From a virus: a DNA stretch of 33,831 nt. Where the stretch lies: IMG/VR virus record IMGVR_UViG_3300035145_004080, positions 1 through 33,831 of that record; one strand, given 5' to 3'. A program made the translations under genes and the position numbers. Positions 27,706 through 33,831 of this stretch are shown here, piece after piece. The notes beneath the pieces were generated by a model that did no database searches, was not told the DNA's origin, and was given only the letters and a program-made list of their open reading frames with translations. Each line of letters begins with the position of its first letter. Position 1 is the first letter of the stretch.

Positions 27706-29535
27706 TTATGAAGTTTTAGAAAATCTACTTAAAATAAACTTTAGATTATTCCTTATACTTTCCAAATCAGAATTCATTGTACTTTTAGATTCTGTAGAAT
27801 AGGTAATAAGTGCACTCGGGTCTTGCATCGGCCCAGAGACACCTGACGCAGGTATTCCTACATGTATATGTGTTTGTAAAGACTTTGAAAGCTTGTCTAT
27901 TTCATCAATAAGTTTAATGTTTAATTCAATCATGTCTTTAAGGATTACGTTCAGAGAATTACCTAATACTAAAGGCTCTGAATATTTGGGATCATACCCG
28001 AATACAACACCTTCACCAGTGCCACAAAGCGAATCTAAAATTTCTTTGTCAAGAACATCAACGGCATTTTCTTCAGAAGAAAAAAGGACTTCTTCCTCTG
28101 TTAGTAAATTTTTTCTTACTATTTCTTTTAAAAAGTTTCCAATATAAATGACATTTCCGTCTAAGCCTATTTCTCCGTTATGGTTAATTTTAATGAAAGA
28201 TTCTTTAAGGAATTCTTCGTCTTCTTTTATTAAAGAAATGCTTCCAGACTCAATCTCGTCAGTTTCGTTAACTAGCTTTTGTCTAGCAACAAAGGTTAAG
28301 TCATTTGATTTAAATAAAATACTTGGCTTAGTAGATACATCTGTGTCTAATATATCAAAGTTACTATTAGACTCTAAATTAAAGTCTAAAATGTTTTGTA
28401 TGTCAAAATCTTTTTGGATATTATCCGTCTTAAAAGAAGAATTTGAAGTGTACACTTTAAAGGTATTGTCACACAAGATATTAAATGAAGACATTATAGA
28501 ATCGTTATTTTCAGATATCGAAACTATTGATGCATCATATTCATACAAGTTATTTGATTCTTTTCCTAAGTCTATGTTAACGTTTTGTCCTAGATATGTT
28601 TTTAATCCTTTAAATGTTTCATAGTCTCCTGACGTATTTTTTATCTTGTGAAACGACTGATTTATGAGAAGGTCTTCTGATATGTCTGTGTGGTTTACGC
28701 TTTGTAGTGAAGAAAGACTTAATACTTCTGAATCTTCTAGGTCTTCTGACAAATATGTTTCTAATGAAAGTCTGCCTGCTATTAAGTCTATTGTGCCTTT
28801 ACTTTCATTCCTACTAGTAAGATTAATTAAAGTATTATTAGATCCTTGAAAAGTTAGTTCATGAGGTTTTGAAAAATATCTAGGAATAGCTCTTGGATAA
28901 AAATGTCTATATCTAAACTCATCATATATCTTAGAAGTATTCGAAATGTCAGGATTCAAAGCGTCAAAAAATGAAGATTTTTCATAAGATGGATTAAAAA
29001 AAGTATTATTTAAAAAGTTTTTCCTAATACTATCTTCACCCTTTTCAGGAAGTGTTTGGCCTGAATATGTTTCTTTGGACTTGTCAGTTTCGCCATTGAG
29101 TATTAAAAAGTTTCTTTCATAATCAGAATAGTTTACGTCTTCACTTATTAACGACCCACATACTCTAGAGACCCAATATTTATTAACAATAAGATGTAAT
29201 ACATCATTTGACTTTTCTTTCTTGCTGTCTTCGTCTTCAAAAAACCAGACAACCTCTCCTGGTTTAAGTGGAGTTGAAAAGTGTAGTGTATGAAAAGGAT
29301 AACATAAAAAAACTTCAGGAGCTTCACCCGGAATTCTTTCTTGAATACTTTCTGCCAAGATTGTTCCCGGAATAAGATTCTCAAAAAAATTTTCTGGTGA
29401 CAAAATACTTGAGTATTCATCTAAGCGAACTTTTTCTGGAAATTTGCAAAATCCTGAAACTACTTCGCTTATTTTTTGTAAGTCTAAAAAGCTTTTTTCT
29501 GTAACATAATATAAAACTTTTGCTTTTTTGAACAT
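27706..29535 (-). CDS. Baseplate central spike-type protein (gpV/gp5-like, no lysozyme domain), 609 aa
   Basis: A 609-residue protein. Residues about 55-105 look like the OB-fold entry of spike/hub proteins (IPGTILAESIQERIPG, then PGEVVWFFED). Residues 434-466 hold short beta-strand text (KESFIKINHNGEIGLDGNVI, YIGN) typical of the strand repeat that builds spike beta-helices. The C-terminus has a helix (MIELNIKLIDEIDKLSKSLQ) and then THIHVGIPASGVSGP, a His-Gly-Pro pattern frequent in phage spike/baseplate proteins. No E-D-T lysozyme motif is visible, unlike T4 gp5. Position directly before gp25/W equals P2 gene V, the spike. The product is expected at the hub of the baseplate, contacting the host envelope first. 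The middle part (residues 110-430) is unrecognised. Confidence 0.74.
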   Translation of the reverse strand: MFKKAKVLYYVTEKSFLDLQKISEVVSGFCKFPEKVRLDEYSSILSPENFFENLIPGTILAESIQERIPGEAPEVFLCYPFHTLHFSTPLKPGEVVWFFEDEDSKKEKSNDVLHLIVNKYWVSRVCGSLISEDVNYSDYERNFLILNGETDKSKETYSGQTLPEKGEDSIRKNFLNNTFFNPSYEKSSFFDALNPDISNTSKIYDEFRYRHFYPRAIPRYFSKPHELTFQGSNNTLINLTSRNESKGTIDLIAGRLSLETYLSEDLEDSEVLSLSSLQSVNHTDISEDLLINQSFHKIKNTSGDYETFKGLKTYLGQNVNIDLGKESNNLYEYDASIVSISENNDSIMSSFNILCDNTFKVYTSNSSFKTDNIQKDFDIQNILDFNLESNSNFDILDTDVSTKPSILFKSNDLTFVARQKLVNETDEIESGSISLIKEDEEFLKESFIKINHNGEIGLDGNVIYIGNFLKEIVRKNLLTEEEVLFSSEENAVDVLDKEILDSLCGTGEGVVFGYDPKYSEPLVLGNSLNVILKDMIELNIKLIDEIDKLSKSLQTHIHVGIPASGVSGPMQDPSALITYSTESKSTMNSDLESIRNNLKFILSRFSKTS

Positions 29536-29537
29536 TT

Positions 29538-29918
29538 TTAACCGTTTATTCTTCCAAAAATATCATCATCGCTGAGCGTTTCTGATTTTTCTTCTTCTTT
29601 GGCAATCAACTCTGCTAATTTTAATATCTGATCGTTAGATCTACACATTCTTTCAAGGTATTTTGACATAATTGCACCAACATTCATGTGTGTATTTATA
29701 TCACTAGTCATTGATAGATATGCATCATTGAAAAGCATCTTAGCTTTTTCTCTATCTTCTAAAGAATTCTCATAGATTTCTTTCCAGAGCATTTTCTTTT
29801 TATTTTCTAAAGAGTCAATACCATCCAAAATGTCAGCAAAATTTTGTATAGCTTTTTCTTTTTTTTCGTTTGTTTCAACTTTTGCTAACATTTTATCTAC
29901 ATCTTTTAATTCTGACAT
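29538..29918 (-). CDS. Small helical phage protein, possible late-transcription partner, 126 aa
   Basis: A 126-residue, highly charged and apparently all-helical protein. Conserved-looking elements are MLWKEIYENSLEDREKAKML, VGAIMSKYLERMCRSNDQIL, KLAELIAKEEE and an acidic end, LSDDDIFGRING. It starts just after the stop of the sigma-factor gene with a strong AAGGAAG ribosome binding site that overlaps that stop codon, so the two are translationally linked. In T4 the late co-activator gp33 acts with gp55 and binds the sliding clamp with a short acidic-hydrophobic C-terminus; the DDDIFGRI end could play that part. I cannot confirm gp33 homology. A small terminase subunit or an assembly factor is the alternative. 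Confidence 0.65.
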   Translation of the reverse strand: MSELKDVDKMLAKVETNEKKEKAIQNFADILDGIDSLENKKKMLWKEIYENSLEDREKAKMLFNDAYLSMTSDINTHMNVGAIMSKYLERMCRSNDQILKLAELIAKEEEKSETLSDDDIFGRING

Positions 29919-29928
29919 TGTATCTTCC

Positions 29929-30699
29929 TTACATCAGTTCAGTAAAGTCAAACTTTTTGTTTTCGCCTACGTTTTTTCTATATATCTTTCTTATTGAAGA
30001 TAGAGACATACTAAGTTCTGTGCTATTTAAGCCAGAAATTTCCCTGAGGTATACAAAAATGGCTCTCTTGTTAAAAAACTCAATGTCATCTATAGAGCTA
30101 TATAGTTTTTTAATTGCCATACAACAGCGTATATCCTTGTCATCTTTAAGATGGTCTTCGATAAACGACATTAACTCGAACAATTTTTCAAATCTAAGAC
30201 GATACATTTCTTCTTCGTCACTTGTATCTTCATAGGTTCTGTCAAAGATTTCTGATTTTTCTTGTTGTGTTAAACCATCTTCATCATCAATATAAGCACT
30301 TCTCTTTGCGTGTTTTAGTAAGCGTCGACTTTGTATTGTAAGCCAGTTTTTTGCAACAACATTAAAATAAGAAAACGCTTTCGTACCTTTTTCAGGATTC
30401 CATTTGTGAAGATTTTCAAATAAGAAAACAATACAATCACTTTTAAGATGTTCTATTTCTTCATTAGAAGACTTAAAATTATAGACAGCAACTAAACTAT
30501 TTACTAAGTTGGTAAATGCAGGATGAATATGCCTTTCATAACATCTTTCTTTCTTGAAGTTTGATGTTTCTTTTTGATACTCTACTATTTTTTCCTGTAC
30601 ATCGTTTCCAAAATAATAATTTTTAGTTTTTTTGTTTTTCTTTTTGTCATCTACTTTTTCATTCGTCTTCTTCAGTATGAATATATTCTTCATCTTCAA
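29929..30699 (-). CDS. 55: gp55-like late sigma factor, about 256 aa
   Basis: A sigma-70-related protein of gp55 type. Residues 88-120 carry the region-2-like helices (DCIVFLFENLHKWNPEKGTK, AFSYFNVVAKNWL) followed by a basic stretch (RRLLKHAKRS), the core-binding and promoter -10-recognition part. A helix-turn-helix-like segment follows at 215-242 (YLREISGLNSTELSMSLSSI, RKIYRK). The C-terminus KKFDFTELM is an acidic-hydrophobic tail as expected for clamp binding in T4 gp55. The protein directs host RNA polymerase to late promoters of TATAAATA type. The start is uncertain: 30699 is TTG with AAAAGG at good spacing, while ATG at 30693 lies 12 bases after AAGG. Either start overlaps the preceding small membrane protein gene by about 35-41 bases. 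Confidence 0.87.
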   Translation of the reverse strand: MKMKNIFILKKTNEKVDDKKKNKKTKNYYFGNDVQEKIVEYQKETSNFKKERCYERHIHPAFTNLVNSLVAVYNFKSSNEEIEHLKSDCIVFLFENLHKWNPEKGTKAFSYFNVVAKNWLTIQSRRLLKHAKRSAYIDDEDGLTQQEKSEIFDRTYEDTSDEEEMYRLRFEKLFELMSFIEDHLKDDKDIRCCMAIKKLYSSIDDIEFFNKRAIFVYLREISGLNSTELSMSLSSIRKIYRKNVGENKKFDFTELM

Positions 30700-30979
30700 C
30701 TATTGCCTTTTCTTGGACACTTTCGGTAAGATTACTGGCAATGTAAAGTACTATATTTTTTGTATCTTCTATTTCTCTAACTACTCTTTTAACTTCTGAA
30801 CTGTCATAGAAGATTGGAATTTCTAATACTTTTGATATGTTGTTGTATTTTTGGTCTAATAAATCTAAACTTTCTTCTAATACGTCTTGTATTTTTAAGA
30901 CAATCATTGCGAATTTAAAGCAATAATATGCAGTAACGATTAGAAAAAACAACAAAATTCCAATTATATAATATAACAT
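30659..30979 (-). CDS. Small membrane-anchored phage protein, 106 aa
   Basis: A 106-residue protein with one N-terminal transmembrane segment (residues 2-28, YYIIGILLFFLIVTAYYCF and the hydrophobic continuation) followed by a charged cytoplasmic-type helix. The central text (VLEESLDLLDQKYNNISKVL, EIPIFYDSSEVKRVV) resembles a small protein family I remember as conserved next to gp55 in large marine T4-like phages, of unknown function. The C-terminus is very acidic (VEDEEYIHTEEDE) and its coding sequence overlaps the start of the sigma gene by 35-41 bases. AGGTGAT before the ATG is a good ribosome binding site. The N-in or N-out orientation is not clear; the segment could also be an uncleaved signal anchor. 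Confidence 0.75.
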   Translation of the reverse strand: MLYYIIGILLFFLIVTAYYCFKFAMIVLKIQDVLEESLDLLDQKYNNISKVLEIPIFYDSSEVKRVVREIEDTKNIVLYIASNLTESVQEKAIVEDEEYIHTEEDE

Positions 30980-31002
30980 CTAAACATCACCTAAATAATC
31001 AA

Positions 31003-31020
31003 TATCTATTATTATAGATA
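31003..31020. repeat. Short perfect inverted repeat in leader of the membrane-protein/sigma genes
   Basis: Arms TATCTAT and ATAGATA, exact reverse complements, are separated by TATT. On the minus strand the core reads CTATAATAATAG, so a sigma-70-like TATAAT -10 sequence lies inside the palindrome, 24 bases upstream of the ATG at 30979. No good -35 is seen. It may be an operator-type site overlapping a promoter, or chance in AT-rich sequence. Confidence 0.4.
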
Positions 31021-31056
31021 CTAAAAGTTTGTAAATTCTATTATCTAAGAATAACA

Positions 31057-31091
31057 ATATTATATGCAGTTTTTATCTTTGCATACAATAT
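31057..31091 (-). terminator. AT-rich 12-bp hairpin after the nuclease gene; possible weak terminator or mRNA stabiliser
   Basis: On the minus strand the arms are ATATTGTATGCA and TGCATATAATAT, which pair over 12 positions with a single G-U wobble around an 11-base loop. It begins 7 bases after the nuclease stop codon at 31098. No uninterrupted T-tract follows (TGTTATTCTT), so it is a poor intrinsic terminator and may instead protect the 3' end of the nuclease message or mark a processing point between it and the sigma-factor genes. Confidence 0.5.
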
Positions 31092-31097
31092 AATAAA

Positions 31098-31934
31098 TTA
31101 CTTACAGAACTCGGTTCCTTTAAACTCACAAAACATGCAGGACTCTCTGTTCTTTAAAAACATTTTCTTTGTAACTGTTGAAATCATGCTGCTTACCATT
31201 TTTTGACTTCTTTCAAGGTTTTTTGGTCCGCTGCTGACTTTTATCAACTGACATGACTTTCCAATAGTTTTTACTTTTTTAAGTAAGACAAAACCACACT
31301 GAATATTTGATAGTTTTATATTGTTTTTTCTGCCCCAGTAATCTTTATATAAAATTACCTGCGCCTGAACCTTAAAATCTCTTTGTTTGTCTAATGACCA
31401 TCCTCTGCCAGATGAAGTTTTCCAATCTAAAACCCAATATTTGTAGTCATCTTTATAAGGTATTTTAATAATACAATCAATATAGCCCTTAAACTTTGTT
31501 TCTTTGTTCTGAATCTGTTCATATAACGGCTCTTCTGCTGATACTAACTCCCAGTTAGGAAAATTTTCGTCTAAAAACGGAGGTAGAGATAGTAAGCTAG
31601 TTTCGGCCCATTGAAGCCAGTCTTTAAGTTTATTATGTTTATATTTCCAGCCTTGCAGTTCAGCACGATTTGTCTGCAACACAATAAAGTCTTCTGAATC
31701 AAAGCCATGTTCATTCCATGCATTAGTTATCTTTTGCTTTGCCTCTTCTATTTTTAATTCTTTTGTCTTAAGAAAATGCTCACATGCATCGTGGACAATG
31801 GTTCCGTAATGCAAATGAGGACTCTCTTCAAATGTAGATAATTTGTCTATATATAATAATTTATGTCGCCAAGGACATTCTTTCCATTGACGAACTTCTG
31901 AATAAGAGACGTGCTCTTTTAAAAAACCAGTCAT
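31098..31934 (-). CDS. RecB/Cas4-family PD-(D/E)XK nuclease with putative Fe-S cluster, 278 aa
   Basis: A 278-residue PD-(D/E)XK nuclease. The start SYSEVRQWKECPWRHKLLYI carries the first cysteine (C20); GTIVHDACEHF provides the motif-I His (H48); FKGYIDCI gives the metal-binding Asp (D153); VLDWKTSSG gives the D-x-K pair (D170, K172); QAQVILYKDYW is the motif-IV-type helix. The C-terminus ESCMFCEFKGTEFC has C266, C269 and C277, so with C20 it makes the four-Cys set typical of Fe-S-containing RecB/AddB/Cas4 nucleases. Such phage enzymes are single-strand exonucleases used in recombination and DNA processing; the exact role here is unknown. It stands between fibre genes and late-sigma genes with its own GAGGT ribosome binding site and flanking gaps, so it may be transcribed separately. 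Confidence 0.92.
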   Translation of the reverse strand: MTGFLKEHVSYSEVRQWKECPWRHKLLYIDKLSTFEESPHLHYGTIVHDACEHFLKTKELKIEEAKQKITNAWNEHGFDSEDFIVLQTNRAELQGWKYKHNKLKDWLQWAETSLLSLPPFLDENFPNWELVSAEEPLYEQIQNKETKFKGYIDCIIKIPYKDDYKYWVLDWKTSSGRGWSLDKQRDFKVQAQVILYKDYWGRKNNIKLSNIQCGFVLLKKVKTIGKSCQLIKVSSGPKNLERSQKMVSSMISTVTKKMFLKNRESCMFCEFKGTEFCK

Positions 31935-31950
31935 AATATGACCTCACTTT

Positions 31951-31984
31951 CATTTATAGTATAACAAAAATAAGGTCAATTTAT
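31951..31984 (-). promoter_or_regulatory. Possible promoter for the nuclease gene
   Basis: The minus strand reads TTGACC, 15 bases, then TATAAATG, ending 16 bases before the ATG at 31934. TTGACC and TATAAA together look like a host-type sigma-70 promoter with a short spacer; TATAAATG alone is one base off the T4-type late motif TATAAATA. Either use would start the transcript at or just upstream of the GAGGT ribosome binding site. In DNA this AT-rich, such matches arise often by chance. Confidence 0.35.
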
Positions 31985-32006
31985 AACTTTAATAAAAAAT
32001 CAAAAA

Positions 32007-32501
32007 CTAACCAAATATTGCATACCATGCAGTCCCAGAACTTACCAGTCTTAAGAGTCTTTTAACTGATAATGGATATCCATCAGCAGCAGCAATTCCA
32101 TCTCCAATCGCATAAAGATCATTATCAGAGTTCGGGTATATTGTAATGTCGCTACCTAATTCTGTATTTTTATTAATGATGACTAATTCTCTTCCTTCAT
32201 GATCTGAAGCAGCGGGCAAGTTAATATTTCCTGCATGGAAAATGACAAAGTCATCTGCAGCTACATCATATGCATCAACATTCCCTGGGTCTGTTACATT
32301 TAAATTTGAAGATATTCCTGATGTTGTTCCTGTAACAGTTAAATTATTTACTGAAAGAGTGCCTCCTATTGTAGAAGTTAATGCTGATGCATCATTTGCT
32401 GCACCTGTAATGACTATTTTGTCCGCATGAACGTTCTGCCATCTTTCGCTTGTTGTCCCTAAATCATGTGTCTCGTCGTCACTCGGTTTAAATGCTCCCA
32501 T
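32007..32501 (-). CDS. Short tail-fibre/appendage-like protein, 164 aa
   Basis: A 164-residue protein. The N-terminus MGAFKPSDDETHDLGTTSER and then WQNVHADKIVITG is the HDLGxxxxxWxxxxxD pattern common in marine phage fibre proteins, followed by Gly/Thr/Ser/Asn-rich beta text (TIGGTLSVNNLTVTGTTSG) that resembles the fibre repeats in the preceding gene. The second half contains FVIFHAGNINLPAASDHEGR, ELVIINKN and a C-terminal SSGTAWYAIFG, a typical tip-type ending. A strong AAAGG ribosome binding site precedes the ATG. Composition is much richer in Gly, Ala and Thr than in the Asn/Lys-rich baseplate genes. It is separated from the longer fibre gene by a terminator, so it needs its own promoter. 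It probably is a fibre tip or decoration protein. Confidence 0.72.
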   Translation of the reverse strand: MGAFKPSDDETHDLGTTSERWQNVHADKIVITGAANDASALTSTIGGTLSVNNLTVTGTTSGISSNLNVTDPGNVDAYDVAADDFVIFHAGNINLPAASDHEGRELVIINKNTELGSDITIYPNSDNDLYAIGDGIAAADGYPLSVKRLLRLVSSGTAWYAIFG

Positions 32502-32540
32502 TTTAATATGCCTTTCTTGCTTCTGTTTTTATTAATTATT

Positions 32541-32548
32541 CATTTATA
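32541..32548 (-). promoter_or_regulatory. Possible late promoter before the 164-aa fibre gene
   Basis: The minus strand has TATAAATG 39 bases before the ATG at 32501, one base off the T4-type late consensus TATAAATA, and lies just after the intrinsic terminator that ends the previous transcript. The location is right for a new start recognised by a gp55-like sigma factor. AT-rich sequence makes a chance match likely, so support is modest. Confidence 0.45.
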
Positions 32549-32573
32549 TATGTATATTCATTATTTACAACAT

Positions 32574-32600
32574 AAAAAAACCCGATATAAAATCGGGTTT
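32574..32600 (-). terminator. Intrinsic terminator of the long fibre gene
   Basis: On the minus strand AAACCCGAT, a 5-base loop and ATCGGGTTT form a perfect 9-bp stem that runs into a T-tract (TTTTTTT when the stem's last bases are counted with those after it). It is the only GC-bearing hairpin in the gap and sits 53 bases after the stop at 32653. This is the clearest terminator in the window. Confidence 0.88.
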
Positions 32601-32613
32601 AAATCTAAATAAT

Positions 32614-32637
32614 CTTGACCTCTTTGACAAGGTCAAG
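32614..32637 (-). repeat. Second hairpin upstream of the terminator
   Basis: CTTGACCT and AGGTCAAG form a perfect 8-bp stem around an 8-base loop, between the fibre stop codon and the terminator stem. It has no T-tract of its own, so it is probably a 3'-end stabilising structure or an auxiliary part of a tandem terminator. Confidence 0.6.
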
Positions 32638-32652
32638 TTATAGTGTTATTTG

Positions 32653-33831
32653 TTACATTACTACAAAGTTTAAAACAATAGTGCTATCGTTTGCAAAATC
32701 GCTTCCTGATTTGTTTGTAATTTCGCAAATGAAAGATCCTGCTGTGACTGTATGGATTCGAAGATCTGCGTTTAAGCTTGCACTTCCCATAACGACACTA
32801 GTTGCTAAAACTTTGTCACTTGACACAGTTATTGACTCTGCAGCATCATTTGCCAACGCACCATCAAACGTGAGGGTGTGTGAAATTGAAGCTACATTTG
32901 ATGTAAAGTTACCTGACGACGTATCTTGATTTGACGTAGATGTTGTTTTTACTAACTCAATGCTACCTAGTTCGAGTTTTGATGCCACGCCAGTAGTAAA
33001 GTCAAATCGTTCACCAGACGGTGCATTTAAACTCTCGTATAGCTTAAATATACTTTCATTTTCGTCCCAAATTAAACCTAAGTTTTCATTGTTACCTGAA
33101 AGTGGTGCATACATTCCAATATCTCTATTGTTTGAATCTGCATCTGCATTTGATCCGATCTTAATTAAAGTATCAACAATTGTCAATTCAGTACCGTTAC
33201 TAGTAATACTATTTGTCACCTCAAGTGTACCTGCAATTGTTACGTTTCCTGAGTTATCAACCTGGAATTTAACATTGTCGCTGCCATCTTCAACAAACAA
33301 GTTAACGTTGTTAAGAGTAACGTTTCCATTTAATGCTGTCGCTCCTGAAACTGTTAAATTATTTCCTACAGTAACATCGTTAGGTAATCCAATTGTAATT
33401 GTATCTCCAGAAACTGATGTTTCTACTTCGTTTGCAGTTCCGCTAATTGTTAAAGTATCATTTAAGTGAATGTCTTGACTTCCACTATCACCTGCAACTG
33501 TGATATGATCGTTTGCTAACATTGAGTTTTCAACTGCACCTGCTGCAATTGTTAATGCACCACCTGCTGCTACTGTAGCATCTCCACTAACGTCAGCAAA
33601 AACTGCATCTCTTAGCACACTAAAGTCAGTTCTCTTAATTGTTCCTGCATCTGAGATCAAGAACTCATCGGTATCATCAATTACTCCAGTATGCTCTGCT
33701 TGTCCAGAAACAACGTTATTATTTAACATTGAACCTTCAACTGCATTAGCTTGAATAGTAGCTGCACCACCATCAGCAATAGCAACATCACCACTTACAA
33801 CTCCAAAGAAATGGTCTCTTAAACTATCAAC
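32653..33831 (-). CDS. Tail-fibre-like protein with 69-residue repeats (C-terminal part; N-terminus outside window)
   Basis: The frame is open to the right edge, so 392 C-terminal residues are visible and the true start lies outside. Two copies of a repeat occur near the visible N-terminus: SLRDHFFGVVSGDVAIADGG, then AATIQANAVEGSML, and LRDAVFADVSGDATVAAGGA, then LTIAAGAVENSML. After these come Gly/Thr/Ser/Asn-rich beta repeats (NLTVSGATALNGNVTLNN, VKFQVDNSGNVTIAGTLEVT) typical of trimeric beta-helical fibres, then NRDIGMYAPLSGNNENLGLI and IFKLYES, and a C-terminal DFANDSTIVLNFVVM. Fibres of this type recognise the host surface. A methionine at 33729 is inside the repeat and is unlikely to be the real start. 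Composition (Ala, Gly, Thr, Val) differs sharply from the Asn/Lys-rich baseplate genes. Two hairpins follow its stop. Confidence 0.82.
   Translation of the reverse strand, partial: VDSLRDHFFGVVSGDVAIADGGAATIQANAVEGSMLNNNVVSGQAEHTGVIDDTDEFLISDAGTIKRTDFSVLRDAVFADVSGDATVAAGGALTIAAGAVENSMLANDHITVAGDSGSQDIHLNDTLTISGTANEVETSVSGDTITIGLPNDVTVGNNLTVSGATALNGNVTLNNVNLFVEDGSDNVKFQVDNSGNVTIAGTLEVTNSITSNGTELTIVDTLIKIGSNADADSNNRDIGMYAPLSGNNENLGLIWDENESIFKLYESLNAPSGERFDFTTGVASKLELGSIELVKTTSTSNQDTSSGNFTSNVASISHTLTFDGALANDAAESITVSSDKVLATSVVMGSASLNADLRIHTVTAGSFICEITNKSGSDFANDSTIVLNFVVM
33520..33831 (-). repeat. Protein-level tandem repeat, period 69 residues, in the tail fibre
   Basis: The SML of one unit is encoded at 33522 and that of the unit before it at 33729, a spacing of 207 bases or 69 codons. 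Each unit contains LRDxxFxxVSGDxxxAxGGA followed by xTIxAxAVExSML. At the DNA level the copies have drifted. The repeat continues beyond the right edge, so the copy number is unknown. Confidence 0.75.

Noticed and set aside
28148-28624. A 158-codon plus-strand open frame opposite the spike gene
   Set aside because: It is antisense to a well-supported baseplate gene, has no recognisable domain and is explained by codon bias on the other strand.
29148-29420. A 90-codon minus-strand frame overlapping the spike gene in another frame
   Set aside because: It lies entirely within the spike gene's coding sequence and has no domain; the spike frame has the baseplate motifs.
29929-30699. Host primary sigma factor or ECF sigma
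   Set aside because: Length, the divergent helix text, the acidic C-terminal tail and the location next to phage baseplate genes fit a gp55-type late sigma better.
31098-31934. CRISPR-associated Cas4
   Set aside because: The nuclease has the Cas4/RecB fold signature, but no CRISPR array or other cas gene is present; phage RecB-like exonucleases have the same motifs.
31939-31978. TGACCT and AGGTCA inverted repeat before the nuclease gene as an RNA hairpin hiding the ribosome binding site
   Set aside because: Only 6 bp with a 28-base loop, and the likely promoter -10 lies inside the loop, so a transcript would lack the upstream arm.
32960-33469. A 169-codon plus-strand open frame opposite the tail-fibre gene
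   Set aside because: It mirrors the repeat-rich fibre coding sequence; fibre repeats commonly leave open complementary frames. The fibre on the minus strand is clearly the real product.
1-33831. Prophage or integrated element with host genes
   Set aside because: No host-type gene, integrase, attachment repeat or tRNA is seen; composition is uniform apart from the fibre genes, so this looks like an internal part of a phage genome.

Overview
The window is a stretch of a very AT-rich tailed-phage genome (roughly 25-30% G+C by eye). Every gene I accept lies on the minus strand, so the transcriptional order runs from the right edge to the left. Gene families point to a contractile-tailed, T4-related myovirus: a gp25/W baseplate wedge, a gp6/J baseplate wedge, a spike-type baseplate protein, a gp7/I-like wedge and a gp55-like late sigma factor. 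Base composition, the marine-phage style of the fibre and structural proteins, and single-strand packing suggest a marine (for example SAR11- or picocyanobacterium-infecting, or other 'Far-T4'-like) virus. The host cannot be read from the sequence. No sheath, tube, capsid, terminase, tRNA, CRISPR or integrase gene is present.

Layout in transcriptional order. (1) 33831-32653: C-terminal part of a repeat-bearing tail-fibre-like protein, closed by two hairpins, the second with a T-tract (intrinsic terminator). (2) 32501-32007: a short second fibre/appendage protein. (3) 31934-31098: a RecB/Cas4-type PD-(D/E)XK nuclease with four cysteines placed for an Fe-S cluster, followed by a strong AT-rich hairpin. 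(4) 30979-29538: a small membrane protein, a gp55-like sigma factor and a 126-residue protein, overlapping or closely packed. (5) 29535-19838: baseplate core in the order spike, gp25/W, gp6/J, a DNRLRE-like protein, then a LamG/gp7-I-like wedge, which matches the P2 order V-W-J-I with one gene inserted. (6) 19835-243: a run of unrecognised, probably virion proteins, three of them very large (1858, 1010 and 1618 residues), two smaller ones sharing an 'LTxxGRExI' N-terminal module, one with a fibronectin type III domain, and one with a conserved-looking C-terminal domain. (7) 234-1: start of one further gene cut by the left edge.

Genes 243-29918 are packed with gaps of 1 to about 50 bases and two TAATG stop/start overlaps, which fits one long late operon whose products are assembled together in the baseplate and its peripheral appendages. 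The sigma factor at its head is the likely activator of late transcription. No gene-free stretch exceeds 300 bases; the longest are 32502-32652, 30980-31097 and 31935-32006.

I do not see a new defence or enzymatic system. The most unusual content is the expanded, largely undescribed set of giant baseplate-associated proteins.
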